A stretch of 64,000 bases of DNA, from assembly GCA_949987565.1 (NCBI GenBank), contig OX465102.1:17558968-17622967 (forward strand), in the 5' to 3' direction. Of this stretch, positions 1-11,513 are shown one piece after another. The first letter of the stretch is position 1; each line of letters starts with the position of its first letter. Source of the stretch: Luidia sarsii (taxonomy: Eukaryota; Echinodermata; Asteroidea; Paxillosida; Luidiidae). Below the pieces are notes generated by a model. That model saw only the letters and a program-made list of their open reading frames with translations. It did not search any database and was not told the DNA's origin. Both the position numbers and the translations under genes were made by a program.

Positions 1-1681
1 GCTGTCGGGGAGGACTTGCCCGCGGCAGGGGGCTTGGTGGTGATTGGGTCCCATCAACTACGTGACTTAATCGATCATTAATGCATTACGCAGACGTCGA
101 CCGGTGGTCGTAATCGTCGTATTTTTTTCCTGCAACTTCAGAGTTCAGATGTGTGGGTCAATTGTTTCGAAACCTGCACGTCTAGCCTTGGGTTGGGGCG
201 ATTGCGAGTTTGAGCTAAAGATCTCGTCAGGAATTTTTTTCGCATTCCGCGAAAAAAAATGGCAGTGCAAGTGGACTCGTTATTATCTTGATAAATACTA
301 GATAATCCTTGTAAATCCTGACTGTCAGACTGAGGAATTCCTGTAAGATTTGGGGCGATTCGAAGTTAGGGTCAAAGGCTAGTATACGAACTCATGACCT
401 TCAGCAAGGTTTTGTTGTCTGTTACGAACTCAAATTATTTTATATTTGAAGAGTTATAGTCATCACCACCCTCGTATGAATCTATGTGCCCTCATATATT
501 GTTTTAACGGATAAGTGTCCACACTTCTTTCAGATAAAAGTACAGTCATTTTGCGTTGACTTTTCGATGGTTTCGTGAAACTTTCGTCGAAACCCATAAA
601 GACTCTAATCTGAAACGTGATACGAAAACTATTGCAGATGGCGTGCAGGCTACGGGCGGGGAATGGTGCACGGCGTGTGCAAGCTATGAGCGGAGAATGG
701 AGAAGCGGCATTTCGGATAGTCGGATGCTGACTCGCAACGGTATTGCGCACAACACCACATAGGCCATGGAGGCATATAATATAGGCCTACAGTTAGTAC
801 AGTATTTCTGAAGCCCGGAATCTGATTTTTATAAATTTGTCCGACTACTGTCTTATCATTAACTGTCTTTAGATTCTCCATAAAAACTATAATAAAGCCC
901 CTTCATTGTTTTGTTATAGCATTCGCTGGTCGGACAATTTTGACAGAAAACTGTACGACATTCGACATTCGACTCATTTTGTAAACTAACTTTTCACCCG
1001 AAGGTTGGGTTAAATTAAGAGCATTCTGTTCCTGAAGGAAATGAAACAAAAAACACGAAGCCTATCCCGGCTAATCCCGTGCTGGCTTTTAGGATTTGAA
1101 AAAAGTTCTGGCAGTCAATCCCCTTTCTGGCTGGTCTGAAAAGGGTCCCCTGGGGCATGGGTGACGGGGGGGGGGGAAGAGAAACAGGTCACCCCCTCTC
1201 CCAATTAAGAGGAAATAGCTTGTCCGTGATCATCCTCTAGGATTACGTTAATCTTTCGGAAGGAGGGGGGGGGTTTACACTGTTACACGTGTGTCCAGTC
1301 TCACGCTTTTGAAGAAAAAAAAAGAAAAGAGAAAAATGTGAAACGTTGCAAGATCCGGGATTTTGCGGGGACACGTTATTGTCCGCTGTTTGTTTGGCAC
1401 TACTTTTTGAAGACCCTAGTTTAAATTCTTTGGCGAGATCCTCAACTGTGTGGTTTACGGCCTTGTCCGTTTGACCAGCGTAGTAACATCGTACCAACCG
1501 CCCCTGTAGCATCGTTGGTCCATTAAAGTCCAACTGGTGGATTTGTGTTGGTCAAGAATCGAAACTGTCGATTTCTCTAACGAAAATCTCAAACTCACAA
1601 CATTTCTGATAAAATAAATAAGACTTAAGGCTTTGCATGGTGTGGGTGAAACAATATAAGAGGTTTTGTGGACCGTGACGC
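1..1681. other. Intergenic, no gene recognised
   Basis: I see no coding exon on either strand. The open frames are short, of mixed composition and without recognisable domains or plausible splice partners. The stretch is AT-rich with homopolymer G and A runs near 1.16-1.33 kb. Confidence 0.5.
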
Positions 1682-1778
1682 CATGTATAAGGTCTCTCAA
1701 AAGAAGAGGTGTGGTTCTGAGTTACCACTCAGGTTCTTTTCAGAACCACATCTCTTTCATTGAGAGACCTTATACATG
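1682..1778. repeat. Near-perfect palindrome with histone-like hairpin
   Basis: Two arms of about 36 bases (beginning CATGTATAAGGTCTCTC) are inverted around a short spacer. Inside lies GGTTCTTTTCAGAACC (1732-1747), which fits the metazoan histone mRNA 3' stem-loop pattern. Related sequence without the long palindrome recurs at 17.02, 31.63, 37.34 and 37.46 kb, so this is one member of a dispersed repeat family. Confidence 0.6.
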
Positions 1779-2006
1779 TACATGGTGTCACAGCAAACCC
1801 TCCTATATTATTTCTCATAAAAGCGATCGATCGGGCGAACCCCTTTTTGTTTCCTCCGGCTATTTTTTAGACGGAAATTGGGTTTGTGTGTGCGACGTAT
1901 GAAAAGTGCAAAAAAAGCGAGGGTTAACTTATTACTGAAATACATGTAATCAACTGAATTATAGCTTACATTATATGGGAAAATGTTTCAAACTGCTAGA
2001 AAGCAG

Positions 2007-2160
2007 CTTACTGGCTAAAATTACGAACAAGCAAATATCGGAAATTAGTAGAGCCTGATGTTTCGATCCTAGCTCAAAGGTAGAATCCTAATCATTCTGC
2101 CTTTGAGAAAGGTCCTACTTGGATCGAAACGTCAGGCCCTCCTAATTTTCGATACCACCA
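2007..2160. repeat. Foldback element (GATCCTAGCAGGACC family)
   Basis: The two halves are inverted copies around TTTCGATCCTAG and CTTTGAGAAAGGTCCT motifs. The same family is at 3.54, 5.74, 6.02, 26.35, 33.00, 37.66, 39.15 and 62.92 kb. The 62.92-kb copy has a readable target-site duplication. No coding capacity. Confidence 0.65.
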
Positions 2161-3103
2161 AATAAATGTGCAGTGAGTAATTATTCAATAATGCTTGGCT
2201 GACTGTTCTTAATCCGTTATCACTCCGTTTTCGAAGAACTCCACCGATCCTTTCGGGGTGTCATGACCTCCCCCGAAAGGTTAAGTCAACTCTTCGCATT
2301 ACTCATGTAGGAATGCTTTAGGGAGATTAGGGAGATTTTCTTTTTTCAGGGGGGCGGGAGAACAGTTTTATGTGCCCCAATATAGAGACTGAGTGGTTAG
2401 TAAGCGATAGTGTAAAGGGATACGGAATCGCGATACGGGAGGTGAGGTCGCGGTGTTGTCCCACGGCATTCTGGAGAACAGGAGCGGAGGAGATCGTTTA
2501 ATTAAAAAGTGTGTGTGTGTGGGGGGGGGGCGTGGCGGAAAGACACGCAGGGAATACCGCAAGTTTTGACAAGCGTGGTGGGAGCTGAGGTTTGTTAGCG
2601 ATACCTTGAAATAATACTAGCCGAGTGCTGTTCACCGTCACCGGACAGTGGAGGCCCTTGTTAAAATGTTCCGGATCTTGACTCGCTGAAATTCCGCTGT
2701 TATTGTGATGTCTGGGAGCGTCTCTCAACCAAAAATCAGTAAAAGAACAAGATATAAGGACCCCCTTGTGTTGGTGCAAAGCCGGCAATAGTGGGAGGTG
2801 TGCACGTCGGGAGGGAATTCTATGTTTTTATTATTATTATTTGATGGGAGACACACCGCCTGACAGATTTCCAATTACAGATTGAGAAGGAATCCCGTTT
2901 GTCAATGTCACCAGTCGCCACAAACAAACGATCTGTAGTTACTTCTAGACTTCTAGCTACGCAAGGGGTGTGTTTTTGAGTCATTGACAAATGGCCGTTC
3001 TATAAGTATAATTATATAGGCCTAACCTCTATTCCCCAGTCGAAATACATGTACACATGTACATGTATATTAGCTCTTTTTGAAAAATGACAAAGAAAAC
3101 TTT

Positions 3104-3545
3104 GACTGCATAGACCAAGACTTGAACCCGAGACCTCTGGTTTTGCGTACCGGCGCTCTTACCAACTGAACTCTCTGGGCCTTATAGATTTCGGTCTTCA
3201 CAAACAGTCAACTAGCCTTCTTTGGGAGAAAATCGCCCTTTGGTGCTTTAACAGTTTCTGTGGGCATTTTCCCTTTCTTTCTATCATTTTATCAAAAAAA
3301 TTTTTTTTATCATTATGAAAGCGGGGGCGTGATGCCTGGAGATATACAGCAGTTGATGGATAAATTCTACTGATTTGCAACCCCACCCGGCAAAGACTGT
3401 TGACTATTTGGGGAAGGCCGCCATCTATTCTATTTCTATGGGACCGATAGCTCAGATGGTAAGAGCGCTGGTACACAAAACCTAAGTAGCGGGCTCAAGT
3501 CCTGGTCCAGTCAGTTGTTTTGCCTTTTTCAAAATTATTCGCCTT
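3104..3545. repeat. Head-to-head pair of tRNA-like SINE copies
   Basis: A minus-strand copy (about 3110-3190) and a plus-strand copy (about 3440-3515) face each other. Both contain an A-box-like block (TAGCTCAGATGGTAAGAGC type) and a B-box-like block (GGGTTCAAGTC or GGGCTCAAGTC). The flanking CAGTCAACTAG and GCAAAGACTGTTGACT blocks are also inverted, so the whole unit is a large inverted repeat. Confidence 0.6.
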
Positions 3546-3611
3546 GCCTTTGAGAAAGAACCTGCTAAGTGCAGCTAGGATCGAAATGCCGGGCCCTCTA
3601 ACTTGTGTCTT
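3535..3611. repeat. Foldback element, partial copy
   Basis: Contains the conserved CTTTGAGAAAG and AGGATCGAAATGCCGGGCCC blocks of the foldback family, but only one half is clear. It abuts the plus-oriented tRNA-like SINE. Confidence 0.5.
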
Positions 3612-4574
3612 GTGAGATTTTTCAAAATTGTTTTAGAATTTCCTAGTCAATTTTTTTTCTGTTCTGCGTACATGATTTTTTTGGGGGGATAACGGATTCT
3701 TCTCTTTACGAAGTCATCTCCAACACGGCAATGGGTGACTACTGGCGCATTCAATGACTGCTAACATTTCGAGTAACCTAATACACACGGGAGTTTTCAG
3801 GTCTGCTCGGGCGTAAAAACAAAAATTGGCCAAGTACAAAAGAGTCCAGATTCAGTTCGCTAGTCAAGCACACCGTGGGAACAGCTATCATTTGGGTTTG
3901 GGTTAGCGCAAACAACGGCCTGTTATTGAAGTGCACAAGTCAAAAAGAAAAGTGATAAACCCTTTGACTGGGGGTGAAAGAATGTGTCGTGCTTGGCAAC
4001 CGCTCTGTGAAAGTGGGACTTCTGTCGGAGGATTGACAGGGTAGGTGTCGGTTTTTATACCTAGGGGTCCGATCCCACGATTGCATTATTGCTTTGTACA
4101 CTATCTCCTAGCTCCGGTGACTGTTGCCTACTAATCTTATTATTTCAATAACTTTTCGTTTTTAACCAACGATCGAAATCACCAAAATTGTTGGAAAAGG
4201 GAGTAAAGGACTCCAGTTACAGTTATACCGTAGCTTACTGGCAAAACTGCCGCCCTCAGGTTTGCAATATTTGCAGCATCATATGCCGTGATTAGCGTAT
4301 ATAAAGTTTGCTTAATTAAACAAAAGGCATTTCCAGGAGAATCCTATAAATTGTGAATCTTGGGCAATTTTTCCCAACACCTGGCTTAGGGTTCGGCTCT
4401 GGCTTCGACTCTGTTAAGTGTTATCCAAAAGCTGAAAACACAGGTTGGAGTTCCTTGTTGAAGTTGGAGCTTTTGAATTTGATTTTTTTTTTTTCAAAAC
4501 GCAGTATATTGGATATTAAAATAACATTGATAGAACGAAGCCAAAGGCCTCCCGTTTCCCTGCCTTGTACTGTA
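3612..4574. other. Intergenic, no feature recognised
   Basis: No exon, RNA gene or repeat family recognised. An open frame starting near 4353 runs into the adjacent transposon and has no domain. Confidence 0.4.
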
Positions 4575-4945
4575 AAGGCCCAATGCAACATTGGTAAAGG
4601 TAAAAAGATTGCCACAGTTTGTGTGTTAAACCACAAAACATTCCCCAAAAGCAATACTGCGAAGGTTTTAGCTGAAAATGGTAATCTGAGAAACTAGAAA
4701 AATGCAAAAAAACCTGTCACGGTTTACACACCATTCTGTAGTGTAGGAAATAGTTTGTTACTCTCAAGTATTAAACTATTTGTCGATGTTTGGGTGAAGA
4801 TTTCTCGAAAAGCACAGCATTCCAGACCGTAAGATTTCAACATGAGGATTATATTATGACCATCTAAAAAACTGTGTAAATTAGAAGGAAATCAGGAATG
4901 TGGACATCGATGTTTTCCGATCTTCCCAATGTTGTATTAGGCCTT
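4575..4945. mobile_element. MITE with AAGGCC termini and TA duplication
   Basis: About 371 bp bounded by inverted ends (AAGGCCCAATGCAACATTGG at the left; CCCAATGTTGTATTAGGCCTT at the right, trimmed) and flanked by TA on both sides. A second full copy of nearly the same length lies at 10342-10716 inside a protocadherin intron, with the same internal blocks (GATTGCCACAGTTTGTGTG; TGTCGATGTTTG). Non-autonomous; the TA target suggests Tc1/mariner-type mobilisation, which is inference. Confidence 0.7.
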
Positions 4946-5734
4946 TAAAATGGATGAAAGAAATGGAGACAAAGCCGAAACCTGTGCCTAAGCCGCGTTT
5001 TGGAAGAGTGGCATCAATTCATGTTGCATTCTTCAAACGTCCTGAATGGAAACGAAAATCACAATGAGCCTGTCTTTGGTGCGATGACTTCTGGTATCTA
5101 CCGGGCATATGGTCTGCATTTTAGCAGCCAATTTCAATCATTACTTCGGCTGGCGAGGACCTTAATTGCATTGATCTCGTCCAAGCGTCAGTTCCGTAGG
5201 CTGGATGCTGTCGAATGGAATCTGATGTTTATCTAATTAGCAGATAATGACGATGGACAGAGAGATACTACTGCTCCGCAGTTTTAATCACATACTGGCT
5301 CATTTTTCACTGTTACATAGAATTTCAAACATTGAATCGTTGTTTTCTAAACGACTTTCTCTCATTGAGAGCCCAACTCATTCAAATTTAAAAGACCATT
5401 TAAAGCAACAGAGGGTCGGGTTCTGAAATTGCCTTCATATCTGTCATCCATGTTCGTCATGAAATTCATCAAAATAACGTGCGGTTTTAGCTTTAGTCGT
5501 GAGATCGCTAAGTTTTCCCATTTAACTCGGTAAACATTAGACAGTAAAGATTACAGCGGTCTGACTGCAAGACCAAACTGTGGTCTCGACTCTCGAGAGG
5601 GTATCGAGTCCTGGTCCATGTTGCTTAGGTGGTCAGTCACATCGCGGAGTTCGTCATCTGCAATTGCAAAGACGCCATCTCGCTCTCTGAAGTTCCAGGC
5701 TCTCTGAAGGTTTCCAGTAAAACACACCAGGTTT
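4946..5734. other. Intergenic, no feature recognised
   Basis: I see no supported gene or repeat here. Short open frames lack domains. Confidence 0.4.
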
Positions 5735-5815
5735 TTTGTCCTTGTCATTCTGCCTCCGACAAAAAGGTCCTGCTGGGATCGGAACGTCCGGCCCTCATAA
5801 TTTGTTGAGATTTGC
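5735..5815. repeat. Foldback element, partial copy
   Basis: Carries CATTCTGCCTCCGACAAAAAG and GGATCGGAACGTCCGGCCCTC (each a diverged form of the family core), followed by AATTTGTTGAGATTTGCATTTTG (trimmed), the usual end of the element. Confidence 0.45.
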
Positions 5816-6000
5816 ATTTTGTTGATATTAGTAAGTAAGCAGTTGAGGACTTGCTTAGTTCTTTTGAACAGGAAAATTTCGGTTAGTGGTTAGGTAAAAG
5901 CTTTTCCTATGACCAGAAGTTACCTTGTTCTTGACATTGTGTGTTCAGCTCTCTGTTGTCTTAGGTTAAACCATTAAAAAGTGAAGTAATATGCAAACAA

Positions 6001-6165
6001 GTTGCCTACTGACTAAGATTACCAAAAGGCCAATATCAAATTTTGAAGGGCCTAACAATTCGATCCTAGCAGAACCTTTCTCAAAAGCAGAAGGCTTTGA
6101 GAAAGGTCCTGCTTGTTCCTGCTAGGATCAAAACGTCAAGCTCTTGATATTTTGACATTAAAAAG
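6001..6165. repeat. Foldback element just upstream of the protocadherin exon
   Basis: Arms ATATCAAATTTTGAAGGGCC and its inverted partner near 6140-6160 enclose GATCCTAGCAGAACC and CCTGCTAGGATCAAAACG. It sits about 70 bases before the inferred splice acceptor of the first coding exon. Confidence 0.6.
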
Positions 6166-6236
6166 TGAGGTATTCTCCATTCGACCTTTGTTTTCATTCA
6201 ACTGATTCTCTAACCTATTGACTCTTCTGTCCACAG

Positions 6237-6330
6237 GTTTTGTGGAGTTTATCATCTAAACTGAGCCAAGGGAAGACAGTCTGCTGGCATACGTCAAGCT
6301 AGCAGTGAGCATATCATCGCTGGAGAAGCA
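6237..6330 (+). other. Probable 5' UTR segment of the protocadherin
   Basis: A pyrimidine tract and CCACAG (ending 6236) look like a 3' splice site. The 94 bases between it and the start codon contain stops in frame with the protocadherin. This suggests at least one untranslated exon further upstream, which I could not place. Confidence 0.45.
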
Positions 6331-9156
6331 ATGGCATTCTCCACACGGATCCTGGGCCTCAGCTTGTTATGGGGTCTGCTGGCTGGCATCCACTCCCAGG
6401 AGGTGACTTACACTGTCCTGGAGGAGGAGGATGAGCACACTATAGGCAACCTGGTGGCAGACCTGAGCCTCGAGCTTCCACCCGATGCCGAGTTCAAGTT
6501 CCTCACGTCTGCCTGGGACAACCAGACCTACTTTCGGCTGGACGCCCGGACGGGGGAGATTTCGACCACGCAGCCCATCGACCGAGAGACCATCTGCCCG
6601 CCCGGCAGTGGATCTCTGGAGTGTCGATACGAGCTGGAGGTCCTGGTCCTGCCCCAGTCCTCCTACCACTTCATCCGCGTCCACATCGTCATCGAGGACG
6701 TGAACGATCACGCGCCGACCTTCCGCCTGCCTGTCCTGCAGCTGGAGACCTCCGAGAACGTCCAGGTGGGCACCAGGATCCCTCTGGAGACGGCCGGGGA
6801 CCCTGACGTCGGCCCCAACTCCGTGCAGGACTACGCTCTCGTGGACGACATGGGAGGTACCTTTGCCCTCTTCGCCCAAAGACAAGTCGACGGCACCATC
6901 TCGCTCCAGCTCGTGGTGGTCGCCGAGTTGGACCGAGAGGTCCACAGCTCCTACCTCCTGATGCTCCTGGCGCACGACGGCGGTGACCCTCCGAGCAGCG
7001 GCTCCGTGGCCCTGAACGTGACCGTCCTGGACTCCAACGACAACACCCCGACATTTGTCCGGCCGAGCTACACCGTCAGCGTCACCGAGAACACGCCAGT
7101 CGGCACGGAGCTGCTCCAGGTGGAAGCTATGGACCCCGACATCGGCACCAACGGCCAGATCGAGTACTCCTTCAGCAGCAGCGTGACGCAGGCTGCCAGG
7201 CGGGCCCTGGAGATCGACCCGGTCACCGGGGTGATAACGGTCAGGGGCACGCTGGACTACGAGCAGCAGCCCAGCTTCCAGCTCACCGTGAAGGCCGCCA
7301 ACCGCGTGACCAACCCCGTGCCCGACTTCGCCAGCGTCACCGTCAACCTCATCGACGCCAACGACAACTACCCCTCGCTGACCGTCCGGCCACTGGACGA
7401 GGGGCCCAACCGGTGGGTCTACCTCCCGGAGGACACCCCGGCCGGGACACTGGTTGCCTTCATCAAGGCCTCGGATGAGGACAACGGAGGCACTGGCCGT
7501 GTTCGCGTCTCGCTGTCCAACACCCACTCCGACTTCGGCCTTCAGGAGGTCAGCGAGGGACAGTACTTCGTCAGCATTCTGCGGAGTCTGGACCGTGAGG
7601 CCGTGGAGGTTTACAACATCACCGTCGAAGCCATGGACTCAGGATCCCCCGCTAAGAGCACACTCTACCATCTTGTTGTCGTGGTAGAGGACGTCAATGA
7701 CAACCCGCCTTTCTTTGCCACGCCAGTGTACTACGCCAACGTGGACGAGAACAATGCCCCCTCACTGCCCGTCGCCACGCTCTCGGCTCAAGATCCGGAC
7801 GAGGGCACCAACAGTGTCATCAGCTACGAGCTGCTGACGCAGAGAGACTCCTTCGCCGTGGACGCTTCCACCGGAGTGGTGACAGCCGAGGTTGTCCTGG
7901 ATCGGGAGAGCCGGGCCTCGGTCAGCCTGTTCCTGCGCGCCTGCGACCATGGGATGCCCAGGCTCTGCAGCAACGCGACTGTCGTCGTCGAGGTCCAGGA
8001 CAAGAACGACCACGGGCCGGTCTTCCAGCAGCCCACCTACCAGTTCAGCATCCCGGAGAACCAGTTTGTAGACTCCACAGTTGGCTACACGAAAGCCACG
8101 GACGGAGACGCCGGCAGAAATGCGCAGCTGACCTACTCCATCCGAGAGGAGAACTCCAACGGGGCCAGCGACTTTTTCCGCATCGTCCCACAAACTGGGA
8201 AGATCCTGAACAAGAAAGTCATCGACAGAGAAGTGCGCGACGAGTTTCTCTTCACCGTGATTGCAGCAGATCACGGGGTGACCTCGCTCACATCAGAAGT
8301 GGTCGTGCGCATCACCGTCCAGGACAAGAACGACAACGCACCTCGGGTCGTCTTCCCCAGTGCTGGCAACGTTACCTTCTTCATCCCCCAGGCTGCGGAG
8401 GCAGGCTTCCCGGTGATCACCGTCGATGCCACCGATATGGACCAAGGCGCCAACGGGCAGCTCTCCTACAGCATCAGCGGCGGGAGTAAAGGGGGCGTCT
8501 TTGGCATCAACGCGGCGGGTCGGCTGTTGACGGCCCGGAAGATCTCAAGCACCATGGAGGGCGTCCACCCCTTGACTGTCCAGATCTCCGACGGCGGGAC
8601 GCCGCCTCAGACCACGCCTCTCGAGCTGATCATAGTCGTCACGGATTTAGATTTCAACGCCTCACTCCCGGCCAAGGTGTTCTTCGAGCGCTTCAACCTG
8701 ACGGCGGCCGATTTCGGCCTGGAGGAGGAGCAGGAGGAGGACCGGGAGCCTCAGTTCAACCCGCTCAGCTCCTGGCCGGTCCTCACCGGCATCGTCCTGG
8801 GCTCTGCCGTCATCCTGCTCCTGGCGGTCTTCCTGCTGGCCCGCTGCAAGTGCCGGAGTCAGGCCAAGCCGGTCCGGGTCTACACGGTGCCCGAGGACCT
8901 GCCCAGCAGCGAATGCTCCGAGGCACACCCCGCCTCGCCCAAGCGGAAGCTCTCCGACGACTCCTCCCACGTCTCCCTGGGCACCTCGGTGGCCTCCATC
9001 CCCTCCAAGAACATCATGAAGTGGCGCACCCAGGCAGGTCAGGCCAACGGGACGCTGGACTCCCGGCTGGGCAACAGCCAGATGACCACCTTCGGCAGCA
9101 ACTCCGACATCGGGTTCGACACGTCGGCCAGGCGGACTCCAGATGCTGACGTCGAG
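6331..9156 (+). CDS. Protocadherin exon: signal peptide, 7 EC repeats, membrane span
   Basis: 942 codons in one exon. The start is the first ATG after the acceptor and opens a good signal peptide. The donor is GAG|GTAAAA. If intron 1 is not removed, two more codons (V, K) and a stop follow, and an AATAAA hexamer lies at 9161-9166. Confidence 0.92.
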
Positions 9157-11513
9157 GTAAAATAAATAGAACCCGAATGTACAGTATCAATGTGCATGGG
9201 ACAGGATGCTACACCGACCTGAATTTGCACACCTACTCAATTCAAGGTTTAGAGTTACACGTGACGGAAACAAACCTGGTTGAGGTTGTGTGGTAGATTT
9301 GAATCTGTGCTGCTTTGTGTCATAGATTGTGATAGATTTAACATGACTTTTATGTTGAGGAGAATGTAATTCAATAAGGGTTTGCCCTATTCAAACTTAT
9401 GATGCAAAATCCTATTACACAATAACTGATGGGGACGTGAAGCCGTAGCACTGGCGAATTGGAGGACGCGAGTAGGATTCCTGTTTCAGACATTGTTTTT
9501 TTGCGGCAGTGCCCATTGTCTTCAGTTATAAATGGGTCGAGAACAATGCTATTGGTCACCCAAAATCGTCGTTGTAACCGGGGTCTCGAGACTTAACTGT
9601 ATGACTGAGTTGTCGTTATGAGCGAGCCCTTTATAACGTGAGTCGACTGTATATCTTTCATTGCCCAGGTCCAGCGGCTGACGACGCTTCTGCACGGCGA
9701 GACAGACGCCGTCAGCGACAACTCCAACCGCAGCAGCTACGACAGCGGTCAGGGCGACCATGACGAGCCCGAGTCCAGCCAGGATGTCTTCCCCATCCAG
9801 AACTACGGCCGCGGCGGTGCGCCACGCTCCGCCTCCTGTCCGAGGCTCTCCGGCCTGTCCAGTCCCACCGGTCAAGGTAAAAAAACAAACCTCAAATTAC
9901 AACTGGACTGGAATACGAGTGACTGATCTCAGCTGTATGACTGTGTGTCAGACTTTGTTCTGAAACCAGTTTTGTATAAATGCGTGTCCATATGAGCTGG
10001 TCCACGTGAGCTGCTCTATTGTGTAAAGAGCACTCGCAAGTGTTATAAAGAGAACACAAGATGGCTGAATAAATCGGTGAGCTCAATTGAAATAATCAGT
10101 CTATGAGATCATACTCAATACATGACATGATGGCAAGTTTCATTTGTGGGAAAAAAAAGGCAAAGAAAAGTTCGACTGGGGCTTGAAGCCAAGACCTTTG
10201 TGCAACAGCGCTCTCACCATCTGAGCTATCCATCTTCTCTCTTTGACTCTTTCCCTTCGATCTCCCCCACCTCTACCAATTAACCCCTACCCAGCCCCCT
10301 GCCCTTCCCTTTGATCCGACCCTTCCAGCTATCCTTGTTTAAAGGCCCTATACTACAACATTGGTAAAAGTCAAAAGATTGCCACAGTTTGTGTGTTAAA
10401 CCATTATTAAAACATTCCCAAAAAGAAATCTTGCGAAGGTTTTAGCTCAAATGGCAATCTGAGAAAGTAGAAAAGGGCAAAAAAAGTCGCAGTTTTCGCA
10501 CCGTTCTGTAGTGTAAGAAATAGTTTATTACTTGCGAGTTATATCCTATTTGTCGATGTTTGAGTGAAGATTTCTAGGGAAGTACAGCATCCTAGACCGT
10601 AAGATTTCAACAGGAGGATTCCATCATGATTCATGACCATCTACAAACTGTGTAAATTAGAAGGAAATCTGTGGACATCGATGTTTTCTGATCTCCCCAA
10701 TGTTGTATTGGGCCTTTAAATAAAGACCTATGCCCAGTTTGGCCACAAGGTGTACTGTCTGTGACGTGATTTCTCACGTTGGGGTTGTTTTTCTGAAATA
10801 TTGCAGGTGCTGGACAGTCGAGGGAGCACTACATGGCCAGTCCCCGCTGTACTCTGGAGTGTGCTACCCTGGGTCACTCGGACGAGTGCTGGAACGTGTC
10901 CCTGTCCCCACCACGCCGGCCGCACTCAGTCACCGGCATCACTGGGGCCGTCTCCCAGCAGCAGCCCATCCACAGGCCCATCGGCCTGTACGCCGGCCCG
11001 AGCCAGGCCGCCAACGGCAGCTATGACTCCTACGGGAGCGGCCGGCCGTCGTCAAGCGACTTCAGCCGGAGCGGCAGCGGTCCCGCCAGGAACCACGTGG
11101 GTGTGGCGCAAGGCGATGCCTATGCGACCGTCGCGAGGGCGAAACCGAGCCGGCCGACGCCTGCAGCGGACCAGGTCGCAGCTTCCACGGCGGACCACAG
11201 CAGCAAGCACCACAGGAACAGCACGCCTCTTCTCCTGACTCCCATCACTGAGGACCCCATGGAGGTCGCCGACGGAAGACGCACACCGGCGTACAGCGAC
11301 CCGTACAGCACCCACAACCGCCGTTTTAGCAGCAGCAGCAGCGATCAGGTGTATCCAATCAGCTCGCAGGTGCGGGCCGTGCCGCACGGCAACGGGACGG
11401 CGGCCTACAGCGAGGACAGCTGGCGACAGCCGCAGTGGAGGTCAAGCATTGGGAAGGGCGGCACGGGGACCTCGGGATGTCAACCACAAAGAAGCATGCA
11501 GACCTGTCTATAA
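6331..11513 (+). CDS. Delta-type protocadherin (three coding exons)
   Basis: Single-pass cell-surface adhesion protein of 1,246 residues, joined from 6331-9156, 9669-9876 and 10807-11513 (intron phases 0 and 1). Residues 1-22 form a signal peptide. Seven cadherin repeats follow at about 24-772, with calcium-binding DxNDN-type motifs closing them (for example DVNDH 123-127, DSNDN 234-238, DKNDN 664-668). One membrane span lies at about 815-836. The tail contains an S-Y-D-S-G block (exon 2) and a C-x2-E-C-x3-G-H-S-D-x-C-W block at 1026-1040. The latter closely matches the CM2 motif of vertebrate delta-protocadherins. Seven repeats is the delta-1 count. The protein ends T-C-L, a possible class I PDZ ligand. 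The large ectodomain exon is typical of protocadherins. Assignment to one vertebrate paralogue is not possible by eye. Convergent with DNAJA3. Confidence 0.92.
9157..9668 (+). other. Protocadherin intron 1 with SINE-B tail
   Basis: Phase-0 intron. It contains a copy of the second SINE family (about 9255-9460) recognised by the block GAGAATGTAATTCAATAAGG and GTTTGCCCTA. The acceptor is TTGCCCAG. Confidence 0.6.
9669..9876 (+). CDS. Protocadherin cytoplasmic exon 2
   Basis: 69 codons plus one base. It encodes a Ser/Asp-rich segment with S-N-R-S-S-Y-D-S-G-Q-G-D, which resembles the CM1-type S-x-D-S-G-x-G block of delta-protocadherin tails. Donor CAAG|GTAA, phase 1. Confidence 0.85.
9877..10806 (+). 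other. Protocadherin intron 2 with SINE-A and MITE
   Basis: Phase-1 intron. It holds a minus-oriented tRNA-like SINE copy (about 10170-10235) and a complete AAGGCC MITE (10342-10716). Acceptor is ATATTGCAG. Confidence 0.7.
10342..10716. mobile_element. MITE with AAGGCC termini, second copy
   Basis: 375 bp, flanked by TA, colinear over its whole length with the element at 4575-4945 apart from small gaps and substitutions. Having two full copies defines both ends of the family well. Confidence 0.72.
10807..11513 (+). CDS. Protocadherin terminal coding exon with CM2-like motif
   Basis: Enters in phase 1 and carries the C-x2-E-C-x3-G-H-S-D-x-C-W motif near its start. A low-complexity Ser/Ala/Arg/Thr tail follows. 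The stop is TAA at 11511-11513. No other exon with a compatible phase was seen downstream. Confidence 0.85.

Noticed and set aside
6367..7527. 386-codon minus-strand frame opposite the protocadherin
   Set aside because: Mirror of a GC-rich coding exon; no domain, and the plus strand is clearly the gene.
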